DNA from: Proteobacteria bacterium UBA4656
GTDB taxonomy: Bacteria > Pseudomonadota > Gammaproteobacteria > Xanthomonadales > Ahniellaceae
Reading direction: 5' to 3'
Assembly: GCA_002405525.1 (NCBI GenBank)
Contig: DHLY01000022.1
Coordinates: forward strand, 48,061-53,901
DNA: 5,841 bases
Shown: positions 1-5,261 of the stretch, piece by piece
Layout: the number at the start of each line of letters is the position of its first letter
Numbering within the stretch: the first letter of the stretch is position 1
Made by a program: the position numbers and the translations under genes
The notes under the pieces: generated by a model
Seen by the model: the letters and a program-made list of their open reading frames with translations, nothing else
The model's database searches: none
What the model was told of the DNA's origin: nothing

Positions 1-639
1 GGCCGCTGCGAAGCCTGCCAGGGCGACGGCATGATCAAGGTCGAGATGCACTTCCTTCCCGACGTCTACGTGCCGTGCGACGTCTGCGGCGGCAAGCGCT
101 ACAACCGCGAGACTCTGGAGGTCCAGTACAAAGGCTACAGCATCAACGACGTGCTGGAGATGACGGTCGAGGACGCGCACCGGCTGTTCGAGCCGGTACC
201 CACCCTCGCGCGCAAGCTGGAGACCCTGATGGCCGTGGGCCTGTCCTACATCAAGCTCGGCCAGAGCGCGACCACGCTGTCCGGCGGCGAGGCGCAGCGG
301 GTGAAGCTCTCGCGCGAACTGTCGCGCCGCGACACCGGCCAGACCCTGTACATTCTCGACGAGCCAACCACCGGGCTGCATTTCCACGACATCGAGCAGT
401 TGCTTGCGGTGCTGCACCGGCTGCGCGACCAGGGAAACACGGTGGTGGTGATCGAGCACAACCTCGACGTGATCAAGACCGCCGACCACGTGATCGACCT
501 CGGCCCCGAGGGTGGCGACCGCGGTGGCACCATTCTCGCCACCGGCACTCCGGAGGAAATCGCGCGCGCGCAGGAGTCGCACACCGGCCGCTTCCTCGCG
601 CCGGTGCTGGGCATCAAGCGGCGCAAGGTGGCGGCATGA
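1..639 (+). CDS. uvrA: UvrA, excinuclease ABC subunit A (3' part, 5' end outside window)
   Basis: This is the C-terminal 212 codons of the UvrA damage-recognition ATPase of nucleotide excision repair, which loads UvrB at DNA lesions in the cytoplasm. The frame is open from base 1, so the gene starts upstream; full UvrA is about 940 residues and roughly the last quarter is seen here. Visible in order (fragment numbering): the C-terminal zinc finger with C3-x2-C6 and C26-x2-C29 separated by 19 residues; the ABC signature [11 protein letters not shown] at 93-103; Walker B with LDEPTTGLH at 119-127; and the H-loop histidine H153 in VIEHN. The protein ends in a short basic tail (KRRK). All motifs of the second ATPase domain that should lie here are intact, so the gene looks functional. 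Its TGA stop overlaps the next gene's ATG (ATGA, 636-639), implying co-transcription and translational coupling. No LexA box can be judged because the promoter is outside the window. Confidence 0.97.
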   Translation, partial: GRCEACQGDGMIKVEMHFLPDVYVPCDVCGGKRYNRETLEVQYKGYSINDVLEMTVEDAHRLFEPVPTLARKLETLMAVGLSYIKLGQSATTLSGGEAQRVKLSRELSRRDTGQTLYILDEPTTGLHFHDIEQLLAVLHRLRDQGNTVVVIEHNLDVIKTADHVIDLGPEGGDRGGTILATGTPEEIARAQESHTGRFLAPVLGIKRRKVAA

Positions 640-1061
640 GCGCGGGCCGCGAACTGCTGTCGACGCGCATCGACGTGCGCTGGGGCGACATGGACGCCTA
701 CGGACACGTCAACAACGCGGTATACGCCACGTACATCGAGGAAGCCCGGCTGCGCTGGTTCGCATCCCTGCCTGCCGCATGGCGCACCGATTCGAGCGCG
801 CCGGTGATCGCGGCGCAGACCGTGAACTACCGCCGCCAACTGGAGTGGCCGGCGGCGCTGCGCGTCGCGCTGTCGGTGCAGCGCGTGGGTCGCAGCAGCC
901 TGACCATCGCGTTCGTCATCGCCGCCGATTCCGACCCCGCGACGGCGTACGCGGACGGCAGCAGCGTGCTGGTATGGGTCGATCCGGCCAGCGGGCGCAG
1001 CATCCCGCTGCCGGCAATGGTCCTCGCCGCGGCCGCGGGTGACGCGACCGAGGCGCCTTAA
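636..1061 (+). CDS. Acyl-CoA thioesterase, 4HBT/YbgC-like hotdog fold
   Basis: This is a 141-residue cytoplasmic protein of the 4-hydroxybenzoyl-CoA thioesterase (hotdog) family, which hydrolyses acyl-CoA thioesters to free acid and CoA. The diagnostic N-terminal stretch is [20 protein letters not shown] at residues 15-34: the family motif D-x-D-x3-H-V-N-N with the probable catalytic Asp18 or Asp20, followed by an aromatic/Glu-rich helix. NYRRQLEW in the middle is also typical of this family, and the length matches single-domain members (about 130-150 aa). The ATG at 636 was chosen because it overlaps the uvrA stop as ATGA and the motif starts soon after; the frame is open far upstream inside uvrA, but that part is an Arg/Pro-rich shadow. 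The substrate cannot be read from sequence. The link with uvrA is probably shared transcription rather than shared function. Its stop faces the PCuAC stop six bases away. Confidence 0.88.
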   Translation: MSAGRELLSTRIDVRWGDMDAYGHVNNAVYATYIEEARLRWFASLPAAWRTDSSAPVIAAQTVNYRRQLEWPAALRVALSVQRVGRSSLTIAFVIAADSDPATAYADGSSVLVWVDPASGRSIPLPAMVLAAAAGDATEAP

Positions 1062-1067
1062 CGCTGC

Positions 1068-1520
1068 TCAGTGGCCGTGGTGCGCGTGGTCGCCCTGCTT
1101 GCCCGGGGCGCCCTTGGCGACCGCGAATTCGACGTCGACCGGGTCGCCCTTCGACAGCTCGAAGGTGATCGTCACCATGTCGCCCGCGGCCAGCGGACGC
1201 TTGGCTTCGAACAGCATCAGGTGCTCGGCGCCGGGCGCCAGCGTCAGTCGCGCGCCGGCCGGCACCTCGAGGCGCTCGATCGGGCGCATCTTCATCACTC
1301 CACCCTCTTCCAGCATCTCGTGGATCTCCACGCGCCCGAAGTCTGCGCTGTGCGCGCCCACGATCTCGGTGTCGCGCGACCCGCCCTCGATCGCCATGAA
1401 GCCCGCCATCGCCGGCGCACCCGGGGGCGCCTCGCGGATCCAGGCGCGCTCGATGGTCGGATCCTTGGCAACGGCCTGGGACGAGGCGGCGAGCAGCAGG
1501 GCGGCGACGATGGCGCGCAT
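1068..1520 (-). CDS. PCuAC-family periplasmic copper(I) chaperone
   Basis: This is a 150-residue exported copper-binding protein of the PCuAC (DUF461) family. Members carry Cu(I) in the periplasm and, where studied, help deliver it to the CuA/CuB sites of cytochrome c oxidase, often with a SCO protein. The family motif H-x10-M-x21-H-x-M is exact: H67, M78, H100, M102, with an additional M69 in HEM. A Sec signal peptide is clear (M-R, hydrophobic core, cleavage probably after AVA at 16-18). The start at 1520 was chosen because it begins this signal peptide and has GGAG (complement of 1528-1531) seven bases upstream; the open frame continues to 1604 but would bury the signal. The C-terminus ends in the His-rich HAHHGH (145-150), a likely extra metal-binding tail. 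No SCO, cox or copper-efflux gene lies beside it here. It is divergent from the enoyl-CoA isomerase gene and convergent with the thioesterase. Confidence 0.93.
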   Translation of the reverse strand: MRAIVAALLLAASSQAVAKDPTIERAWIREAPPGAPAMAGFMAIEGGSRDTEIVGAHSADFGRVEIHEMLEEGGVMKMRPIERLEVPAGARLTLAPGAEHLMLFEAKRPLAAGDMVTITFELSKGDPVDVEFAVAKGAPGKQGDHAHHGH

Positions 1521-1546
1521 CGGGAAACTCCAAGTGGCAGACGCCG

Positions 1547-1553
1547 TATCATA
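1547..1553. promoter_or_regulatory. Overlapping divergent -10-like elements
   Basis: In the 63-base gap between the two divergent genes, TATCAT (1547-1552, plus strand) and TATGAT (complement of 1548-1553, minus strand) each match the sigma70 -10 consensus at 5 of 6 positions and overlap almost completely. They would start transcripts about 25 bases before the isomerase ATG and about 20 bases before the PCuAC ATG. No convincing -35 hexamer was found at 16-18 bases for either direction, so the calls rest on position and the -10 match only. Confidence 0.4.
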
Positions 1554-1583
1554 GCGGCCCCGCATCCACGGACCGCGAAGCCC

Positions 1584-2339
1584 ATGCTGGACTCGATCCG
1601 CCACGACGGGGTGCTGGAACTGCGGCTCGCGCGCCCACCCGTCAATGCGCTGGACCCGGCGCTGGCGCGCGCGCTGCGCGACGCGGTCCAGCGCGCGCCG
1701 GCATCCGGCGCGCGCGCGATCGTTCTGTCAGGCCGTCCAGGTCTGTTTTCGGCCGGCCTGGACGTACCCGCGCTGCTGGCGCTCGATCGGACCGCGATGC
1801 GCGCCTTCTGGGCCGACTTCAACGGCCTGATGGGCGCGATCGGCCGCAGCCCGCTGCCGGTCGCCGCCGCCATCGGCGGCCACAGCCCAGCCGGCGGCGC
1901 GGTACTCGCACTGTTCTGCGACTGGCGCGTGATGGCGGACGGCCCGTTTCGCATCGGGCTCAACGAGGTGCAGGTCGGCCTGTCGGTGCCGGACGTGATC
2001 CAGTTCGCACTGCGCCGCCTTCTGGGCGCGCACCGCGCCGAGCGCCTGCTGGTCGCCGGCGCGATGATCGAAGCGATGGAGGCGCACCGCATCGGCTTCG
2101 TCGACGAACTCGCCGCACCAGACACCGTGGTCGCCCACGCCCTCGACTGGTGCCACGCCCACCTCGCTCTGCCGCCAGAGGCGATGGCTGAAACACGACG
2201 CCTTGCCCGCGCCGACCTGCACGCGGCACTGGACGCCGCGCAGCGCACCGACGACGAGGCCTTCCTCGATCGCTGGTTCAGCCACGAGACGCAGGAAACC
2301 TTGAAGGCGCTGGTGGCGCGATTGAGGGCCAAGGGCTGA
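1584..2339 (+). CDS. Enoyl-CoA delta isomerase, ECI1-like crotonase fold
   Basis: This 251-residue crotonase-superfamily protein most resembles delta3,delta2-enoyl-CoA isomerases of the mitochondrial ECI1 type, which move a double bond from the 3 to the 2 position so that unsaturated fatty acyl-CoAs can enter beta-oxidation. Seen directly: FSAGLD (55-60), forming one side of the oxyanion hole; PAGGAVLALFCDWRVMAD (102-119), forming the other; and IGLNEVQVGL (124-133), with the probable catalytic Glu128. Hydratases carry two glutamates; here the first position (GGxE) is V107, leaving only the second, as in isomerases. As remembered, human ECI1 has the closely similar strings FSAGLD, PAGGC-L-ALTCD and IGLNET-LG. 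The length is normal. ATG 1584 is the first start near the divergent promoter region; no strong Shine-Dalgarno is present. The true substrate is inferred from family, and a hydratase-related or dehalogenase-like role is less likely. Confidence 0.85.
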   Translation: MLDSIRHDGVLELRLARPPVNALDPALARALRDAVQRAPASGARAIVLSGRPGLFSAGLDVPALLALDRTAMRAFWADFNGLMGAIGRSPLPVAAAIGGHSPAGGAVLALFCDWRVMADGPFRIGLNEVQVGLSVPDVIQFALRRLLGAHRAERLLVAGAMIEAMEAHRIGFVDELAAPDTVVAHALDWCHAHLALPPEAMAETRRLARADLHAALDAAQRTDDEAFLDRWFSHETQETLKALVARLRAKG

Positions 2340-2434
2340 GGCCGCGGCGACTGCGCACAGGGCCTCGCAGCGCTGCCGGGTGCGTCACGCGCATTGCGAT
2401 CACTCCCCGCAGCGGCGAGCATCCCGGCCGAACC

Positions 2435-2458
2435 CGCCACCCGGAGCAGGGGGTGGCG
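2435..2458. repeat. Inverted repeat, 8-bp arms, possible bidirectional terminator hairpin
   Basis: CGCCACCC (2435-2442) pairs perfectly with GGGTGGCG (2451-2458) across an 8-base loop. It lies about 95 bases after the isomerase stop and 135 bases past the sseA stop, where terminators are expected between convergent genes. There is no following T-tract in either direction, so intrinsic termination is unproven. Confidence 0.4.
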
Positions 2459-2498
2459 TCCGCGTCCGGCCCGTCAGTTGCGTCGCGAGACCGCCGCC

Positions 2499-2512
2499 GG
2501 AGCGCGCGCTCC
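2499..2512. repeat. Perfect 14-bp palindrome
   Basis: GGAGCGCGCGCTCC is its own reverse complement over 14 bases with no spacer. It sits in the convergent non-coding gap. Such a sequence may be a protein-binding site, form a cruciform, or be chance in GC-rich DNA; position argues against a promoter operator. Confidence 0.4.
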
Positions 2513-2563
2513 CAGCCATCGGGCGCTGGTCGGTACGCCGCGCGAGCGGACCCTTCCCGGCCC

Positions 2564-2580
2564 GCGGCAGCGGCTGCCGC
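2564..2580. repeat. GC-rich inverted repeat just after the sseA stop
   Basis: GCGGCAGC (2564-2571) and GCTGCCGC (2573-2580) are perfect inverted arms around one base. In RNA the inner pairs must open to make a loop, leaving a short strong stem about 12 bases past the sseA stop. It could stabilise the 3' end of the sseA message. No U-tract follows. Confidence 0.35.
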
Positions 2581-2591
2581 CTCACCGCGTC

Positions 2592-3446
2592 TCACGCACT
2601 GCGCGCCACCGGTCGCGATCGGTCCACGATCCACTCGCTCCAGGAACCGGCATAGACCCGCGCGCCGTCGAGCCCGGCGTGCGCCATCGCCAGCAGGTTG
2701 TGGCAGGCGGTGACGCCGGAGCCGCACATCAGCACGGCACGCCGCGGGTCGCGGCCGTCGAGCAGCGACTCGAACTCGGCGCGCAACACGGTGGCCGGCT
2801 TGAAGCGGCCGTCGGCGCCGAGGTTGTTCTGGAACGGCCGGTTGACCGCACCCGGCACGTGGCCGGCCACTGGGTCGATCGGCTCGACCTCACCGCGGAA
2901 GCGCGGCGCAGCGCGCGCGTCGAGCAGCACTCGCGACGCATCACCAACCAGCGCGAGCACCTCGTCGCTGCACGCGATCGCGTTCGCGTCGAAGCGCACC
3001 GGATGCGAGACCGGCGCGATCGCCGGCGCGCCGGATTCCTCCGGCAGGCCCGCTGCGCGCCAGGCGGCGATGCCGCCGTCGAGCACCGCGGCGTCGGCAT
3101 GCCCGGCCAGCCGCAGCAGCCACCACAGCCGCGCCGCCATGGCGCCGCTGCCGTCGTCGTACGCGACCACCGGCGTGGCGGGCCCGATGCCCCAACGCGC
3201 GAGCGTGGCGGCGAGCGCCGACTCCGAGGGCAGCGGGTGGCGCCCGCGGCCACCCACGGACAGGTCGGCGAGGTCGCGGTCGAGGTGTGCGTACACCGCA
3301 CCCGGAACGTGCGATGCCCGCCAGTCGCGTTCGCCACGCGAGGTGTCGCCCCCCGGCGCGACCACGTCGAAGCGGCAGTCCACCGCGCGCGCGCCGGCGG
3401 CCAGCGCGGTGGCGGCAGCGTGGGCCTCGATCACCGGCGGCAGCAT
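2592..3446 (-). CDS. sseA: 3-mercaptopyruvate sulfurtransferase, two-domain rhodanese
   Basis: This 284-residue tandem-rhodanese protein transfers sulfur from 3-mercaptopyruvate (or thiosulfate) to an acceptor through a cysteine persulfide, probably in the cytoplasm. The N-terminal half (about 1-135) is the inactive rhodanese domain, with DWRASHVPGAVYAHLD (41-56) and the AYDDGSG segment (95-101). The C-terminal half has LLDARAAPRFRGEVEPID (174-191), GHVPGA (195-200) and the active-site loop CGSGVTA (241-247), with C241 as the persulfide-carrying residue. A CG-S/T-GVT loop is typical of mercaptopyruvate sulfurtransferases, whereas thiosulfate sulfurtransferases typically have CRKGVT. Length is close to E. 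coli SseA. ATG 3446 was chosen because it begins the domain and has GAGGAG (complement of 3455-3460) eight bases upstream; that site lies in the last codons of the Nudix gene, whose stop is five bases before this start. It is the last gene of the DUF1289-Nudix-sseA unit. Confidence 0.92.
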   Translation of the reverse strand: MLPPVIEAHAAATALAAGARAVDCRFDVVAPGGDTSRGERDWRASHVPGAVYAHLDRDLADLSVGGRGRHPLPSESALAATLARWGIGPATPVVAYDDGSGAMAARLWWLLRLAGHADAAVLDGGIAAWRAAGLPEESGAPAIAPVSHPVRFDANAIACSDEVLALVGDASRVLLDARAAPRFRGEVEPIDPVAGHVPGAVNRPFQNNLGADGRFKPATVLRAEFESLLDGRDPRRAVLMCGSGVTACHNLLAMAHAGLDGARVYAGSWSEWIVDRSRPVARSA

Positions 3447-3451
3447 CCTGG

Positions 3452-4069
3452 TCACTCCTCGCGCAGTCGGCGCGACAGGTTGGCGATCATCGACGCGGTG
3501 GCGCCCCAGATCTCGTAATGGCGCCAGTGGATCGCATGATAGCGACGCATGCGGCCGCGGAACTCGCGCTGGTGCTCGGCGAGGTTGGCCGGGTCGAGCG
3601 CGAAGGCCAGCGGCACCTCGAAGGCCTCGGCCACCTCGCCCGGATCGGGCCGCAGCGGCGGGGCTCCGCGCACCAGGCCGAGCACCGGCACCACGCGAAA
3701 ACCGGTGATCGTGGCCAGCGGGTCGAGGTATCCCACCGCCTCGGTGGCGTCGCGCGGCAGTCCGATCTCCTCCTCGGCCTCGCGCAGCGCGGCCTGCAGC
3801 GGCCCGCCATCGGCGGTTTCGATCCGCCCCCCGGGGAAACTGATCTGGCCGGCGTGGTGACGCAGTCCGTCGGTGCGGCGGGTCAGCAGGAGGTGCGGCG
3901 AGCCGCCGCGGTCGACCACCGGCACCAGGACGGCCGCCTCGCACAGGTCCTGCGGCGGACCGATCAGGTCGGTCAGTTCCGCCTCGTTCCAGGGGGCCCC
4001 GAGCGGCGGCGCATCCAGCGGGTGGCCGATGCGGCGCAGGCGATCGAACAGCGGGTCGCGATCGATCAT
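3452..4069 (-). CDS. nudL: CoA-type Nudix hydrolase (NudL/YeaB-like CoA pyrophosphatase)
   Basis: This 205-residue Nudix hydrolase is of the coenzyme A pyrophosphatase group, which splits CoA and its derivatives into 4'-phosphopantetheine and 3',5'-ADP and may turn over oxidised CoA. The CoA-family signature upstream of the box is present at 61-81: LLT-R, then R70, H72, G74 and FPGG (78-81). The Nudix box follows (80-104), with metal-binding REAEEEIGL at 96-104 fully intact. The first Glu of the generic box (G-x5-E) is not obvious, which fits my recollection that CoA-type enzymes vary there. YLDPL-ATITGFRVVPVLG (114-131) is typical of the same group. ATG 4069 overlaps the DUF1289 stop as ATGA (4066-4069), and its own stop is five bases before sseA, so all three are probably translated from one message. 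Substrate assignment is by family only. Confidence 0.88.
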   Translation of the reverse strand: MIDRDPLFDRLRRIGHPLDAPPLGAPWNEAELTDLIGPPQDLCEAAVLVPVVDRGGSPHLLLTRRTDGLRHHAGQISFPGGRIETADGGPLQAALREAEEEIGLPRDATEAVGYLDPLATITGFRVVPVLGLVRGAPPLRPDPGEVAEAFEVPLAFALDPANLAEHQREFRGRMRRYHAIHWRHYEIWGATASMIANLSRRLREE

Positions 4070-4257
4070 CCGCCGCGCGCCGCCTCACGGGCGAGGAGCA
4101 CCTCCCACATCAGCTCCTGGCGCGACGCCTCGTCCATCGCCGCCCAACGGGCGATTTCATCGCCGCTGCGATGGCAGCCCTCGCAGTAGCCGTCGGCCCC
4201 TAGGATACAGACGCCGATGCAGGGGGTCAGGATCGGAGAGGCCGGCGGACGACGCAT
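4066..4257 (-). CDS. DUF1289 small four-cysteine protein
   Basis: This 63-residue protein matches the DUF1289 family, which has no established function. The four cysteines are C13, C17, C25 and C28 (C-x3-C-x7-C-x2-C) within TPCIGVC and GYCEGCHRSGDEIARW; the family pattern is PCIGVC, C-x2-C, then E-I-x2-W and a short helix. The cysteines suggest a bound zinc or other metal, which is inference. ATG 4257 is preferred; a GTG nine bases earlier (4266) would add M-N-I, and neither has a Shine-Dalgarno. A -10-like CATAGT (complement of 4265-4270) sits so close to the ATG that a leaderless transcript is conceivable; alternatively the gene is read through from the FKBP gene 94 bases upstream. It leads a unit with the Nudix and sseA genes and may be co-regulated with them. 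Confidence 0.85.
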   Translation of the reverse strand: MRRPPASPILTPCIGVCILGADGYCEGCHRSGDEIARWAAMDEASRQELMWEVLLAREAARGG

Positions 4258-4311
4258 GATGTTCACTATGGGGGCAGCGACGTCACCGGCAGGTGTTCAC
4301 CGCACCCCCGT

Positions 4312-4342
4312 CGCCGACCGTCTTGCCCCATGGCGGTCGGCG
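4312..4342. terminator. Hairpin after the FKBP gene, possible terminator or processing site
   Basis: CGCCGACCG (4312-4320) pairs perfectly with CGGTCGGCG (4334-4342) across a 13-base loop, giving a strong 9-bp stem 9 bases past the FKBP stop codon on the minus strand. Position fits a terminator for that gene. No T-run follows in the direction of transcription, so it may act as an attenuator or 3'-end stabiliser instead of a full terminator. Confidence 0.45.
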
Positions 4343-4351
4343 CAGGATCGA

Positions 4352-5071
4352 TTACTTGACGTCGACCAGCTTGATGTCGAACACCAGGGCTTCGTTCGGC
4401 CCGATCGGGCCCTGGCCGCGCAGTCCGTAGGCCTTCTCCGGCGGCAGGAACACCTGCCAGTGGTCGCCGACCTTCATCATCGGCAAAATTTCCTTCCAGC
4501 CGTCGATCACGCTGTCGACCTTGAACGAGGCAGGCTGGCCGCGGGCGAACGAGGAGTCGAACTCCAGACCCGACGACAGCGACCCGCGGTAGTGCACGGT
4601 GACTTCCGCGGTCGGGGTCGCGCGCTTGCCGGTGCCGTCCTCGATCACGCGGTACTGGATACCGGAGGGAAGCGCCACGATGCCCTTCTTCGACCGGTTC
4701 TCGGCGAGGAACTTGTCGCTCTTGGCCTTGTTCTCGCGGGCCAAAGCCTCGAATCGGGTGCGCGCCTCGGCGAGCATCTTCTCGCGCATCACGCCCATCG
4801 CCTCACGCATCTGGTCCTCCGGCACCGCCGGCTGGCGCTTGGCATAGCCGTCCTGAATGGCGCGGATGACCGTCTGCAGGTCAACATCCATCTTCTTTTC
4901 GACGAAGTCCTTGCCGATCTCGTAGCCGATGGCGTAAGACACCTTGTTGCGGTCGATGGTCGGGGCGGCGGCGGGCGCGGCGGCGGGCGCCGCGGCGGGG
5001 GCCACGCCCTGGGCCAGCGCGCCACCGGCGCAAGCGGTCAGGAGGGCGGCGATCATCCAGCGGGACTTCAT
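4352..5071 (-). CDS. FKBP-type peptidyl-prolyl cis-trans isomerase, exported (Mip/FkpA-like)
   Basis: This 239-residue protein is a Mip/FkpA-like folding catalyst that isomerises Xaa-Pro bonds, most likely in the periplasm or on the outer membrane. Order: signal peptide (1-20); an Ala/Pro linker with APAA repeats (24-37); an N-terminal dimerisation-type domain starting KVSYAIGYEIGKDF (43-56) and continuing as a charged long helix (about 87-128); then the FKBP domain (about 131-239). The FKBP pocket shows VHYRGSL (159-165), FDSS (171-174), VIDGWKEILP (188-197), Y215 and F231, so catalysis should be intact. The start at 5071 begins the signal peptide and has GGAG (complement of 5080-5083) eight bases upstream; the longer frame to 5155 is rejected. 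The signal sequence has both a lipobox (LTAC, cysteine 14) and a signal peptidase I site (ALA before Q21). It is divergent from the downstream enoyl-CoA hydratase gene. Confidence 0.94.
   Translation of the reverse strand: MKSRWMIAALLTACAGGALAQGVAPAAAPAAAPAAAPTIDRNKVSYAIGYEIGKDFVEKKMDVDLQTVIRAIQDGYAKRQPAVPEDQMREAMGVMREKMLAEARTRFEALARENKAKSDKFLAENRSKKGIVALPSGIQYRVIEDGTGKRATPTAEVTVHYRGSLSSGLEFDSSFARGQPASFKVDSVIDGWKEILPMMKVGDHWQVFLPPEKAYGLRGQGPIGPNEALVFDIKLVDVK
4961..5002 (-). repeat. 12-bp in-frame tandem repeat encoding APAA linker
   Basis: Three near-identical 12-base units plus a partial fourth code for APAA-APAA-APAA-AP at residues 24-37 of the FKBP protein. The units differ at a few third-codon bases. 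The run joins the signal peptide to the dimerisation domain as a flexible tether. Copy number could vary between strains without breaking the frame. Confidence 0.8.
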
Positions 5072-5144
5072 GCGTGTTTCTCCGGGGAACGGGGTTCGTT
5101 CGGGTTTCGTGAGGGGCCCGCCGGCGCGGACCCGCAATCTTGGG

Positions 5145-5150
5145 ATTCTA
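5145..5150 (-). promoter_or_regulatory. Putative -10 element of the FKBP gene
   Basis: TAGAAT on the minus strand matches the -10 consensus at 5 of 6 positions and would give a leader of about 65 bases before the ATG at 5071. No good -35 hexamer is seen 16-18 bases upstream, so the call is tentative. Confidence 0.4.
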
Positions 5151-5224
5151 GCCAACCCGGCACCGGGCCGCCACGCGCCCGTTCGACGAACAGCGCGACT
5201 GGCGCCGCAAGTTCAGCCGGCAGA

Positions 5225-5230
5225 TAGAAT
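5225..5230 (+). promoter_or_regulatory. Putative -10 element of the enoyl-CoA hydratase gene
   Basis: TAGAAT on the plus strand, 31 bases before the ATG at 5262, matches the -10 consensus at 5 of 6 positions and is the same hexamer as the minus-strand candidate in this divergent gap. The -35 region is not convincing. Confidence 0.4.
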
Positions 5231-5261
5231 CAGCGGTCCCTTCCGCCCCGGACGCCTGCCG

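Larger units (their letters stand above)
2340..2591. other. Non-coding convergent gap between isomerase gene and sseA
   Basis: These 252 bases separate two convergent stop codons. Frames open through it give Arg/Pro/Ala-rich translations without recognisable domains, so no gene is called. It contains three short perfect inverted repeats (listed separately) and no T-run typical of intrinsic terminators. No tRNA cloverleaf was recognised by eye. Confidence 0.6.

Noticed and set aside
75..635. Open frame continuing upstream of the thioesterase through uvrA.
   Set aside because: Its translation is Arg/Pro/Gly-rich without motifs and overlaps the conserved uvrA frame; it is a GC-rich shadow, and the real start is the ATG at 636.
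1071..1583. Open frame upstream of the isomerase start, antisense to PCuAC.
   Set aside because: The crotonase domain begins just after 1584 and the upstream part is antisense to a well-supported gene.
1295..2440. Long minus-strand frame of 381 codons antisense to the isomerase gene.
   Set aside because: Ser/Arg/Ala-rich composition with no domain, while the plus strand encodes a clear crotonase protein.
2380..2655. Possible 91-codon gene in the convergent gap.
   Set aside because: Arg/Pro-rich, no Shine-Dalgarno, and it runs antisense into the end of sseA.
2394..3708. Plus-strand long frames (2394-3518 and 2698-3708) antisense to sseA and the Nudix gene.
   Set aside because: Low-complexity Arg/Ala/Pro translations; both strongly supported genes are on the minus strand.
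3447..4088. N-terminal extension of the sseA frame across the Nudix gene.
   Set aside because: Extension is Arg/Pro-rich; the rhodanese fold and a good ribosome-binding site both fit ATG 3446.
3287..4189. Plus-strand 300-codon frame antisense to Nudix and DUF1289.
   Set aside because: No recognisable domain and complete overlap with genes having exact family motifs.
5181..5191. GTTCGACGAAC considered as a LexA/SOS box.
   Set aside because: The half-sites are in the wrong orientation and spacing for the LexA boxes I know, and neither flanking gene is an SOS gene.
4217..5227. Plus-strand 336-codon frame antisense to the FKBP gene.
   Set aside because: His/Arg/Gly-rich shadow with no domain, opposite a gene with a signal peptide and intact FKBP pocket.
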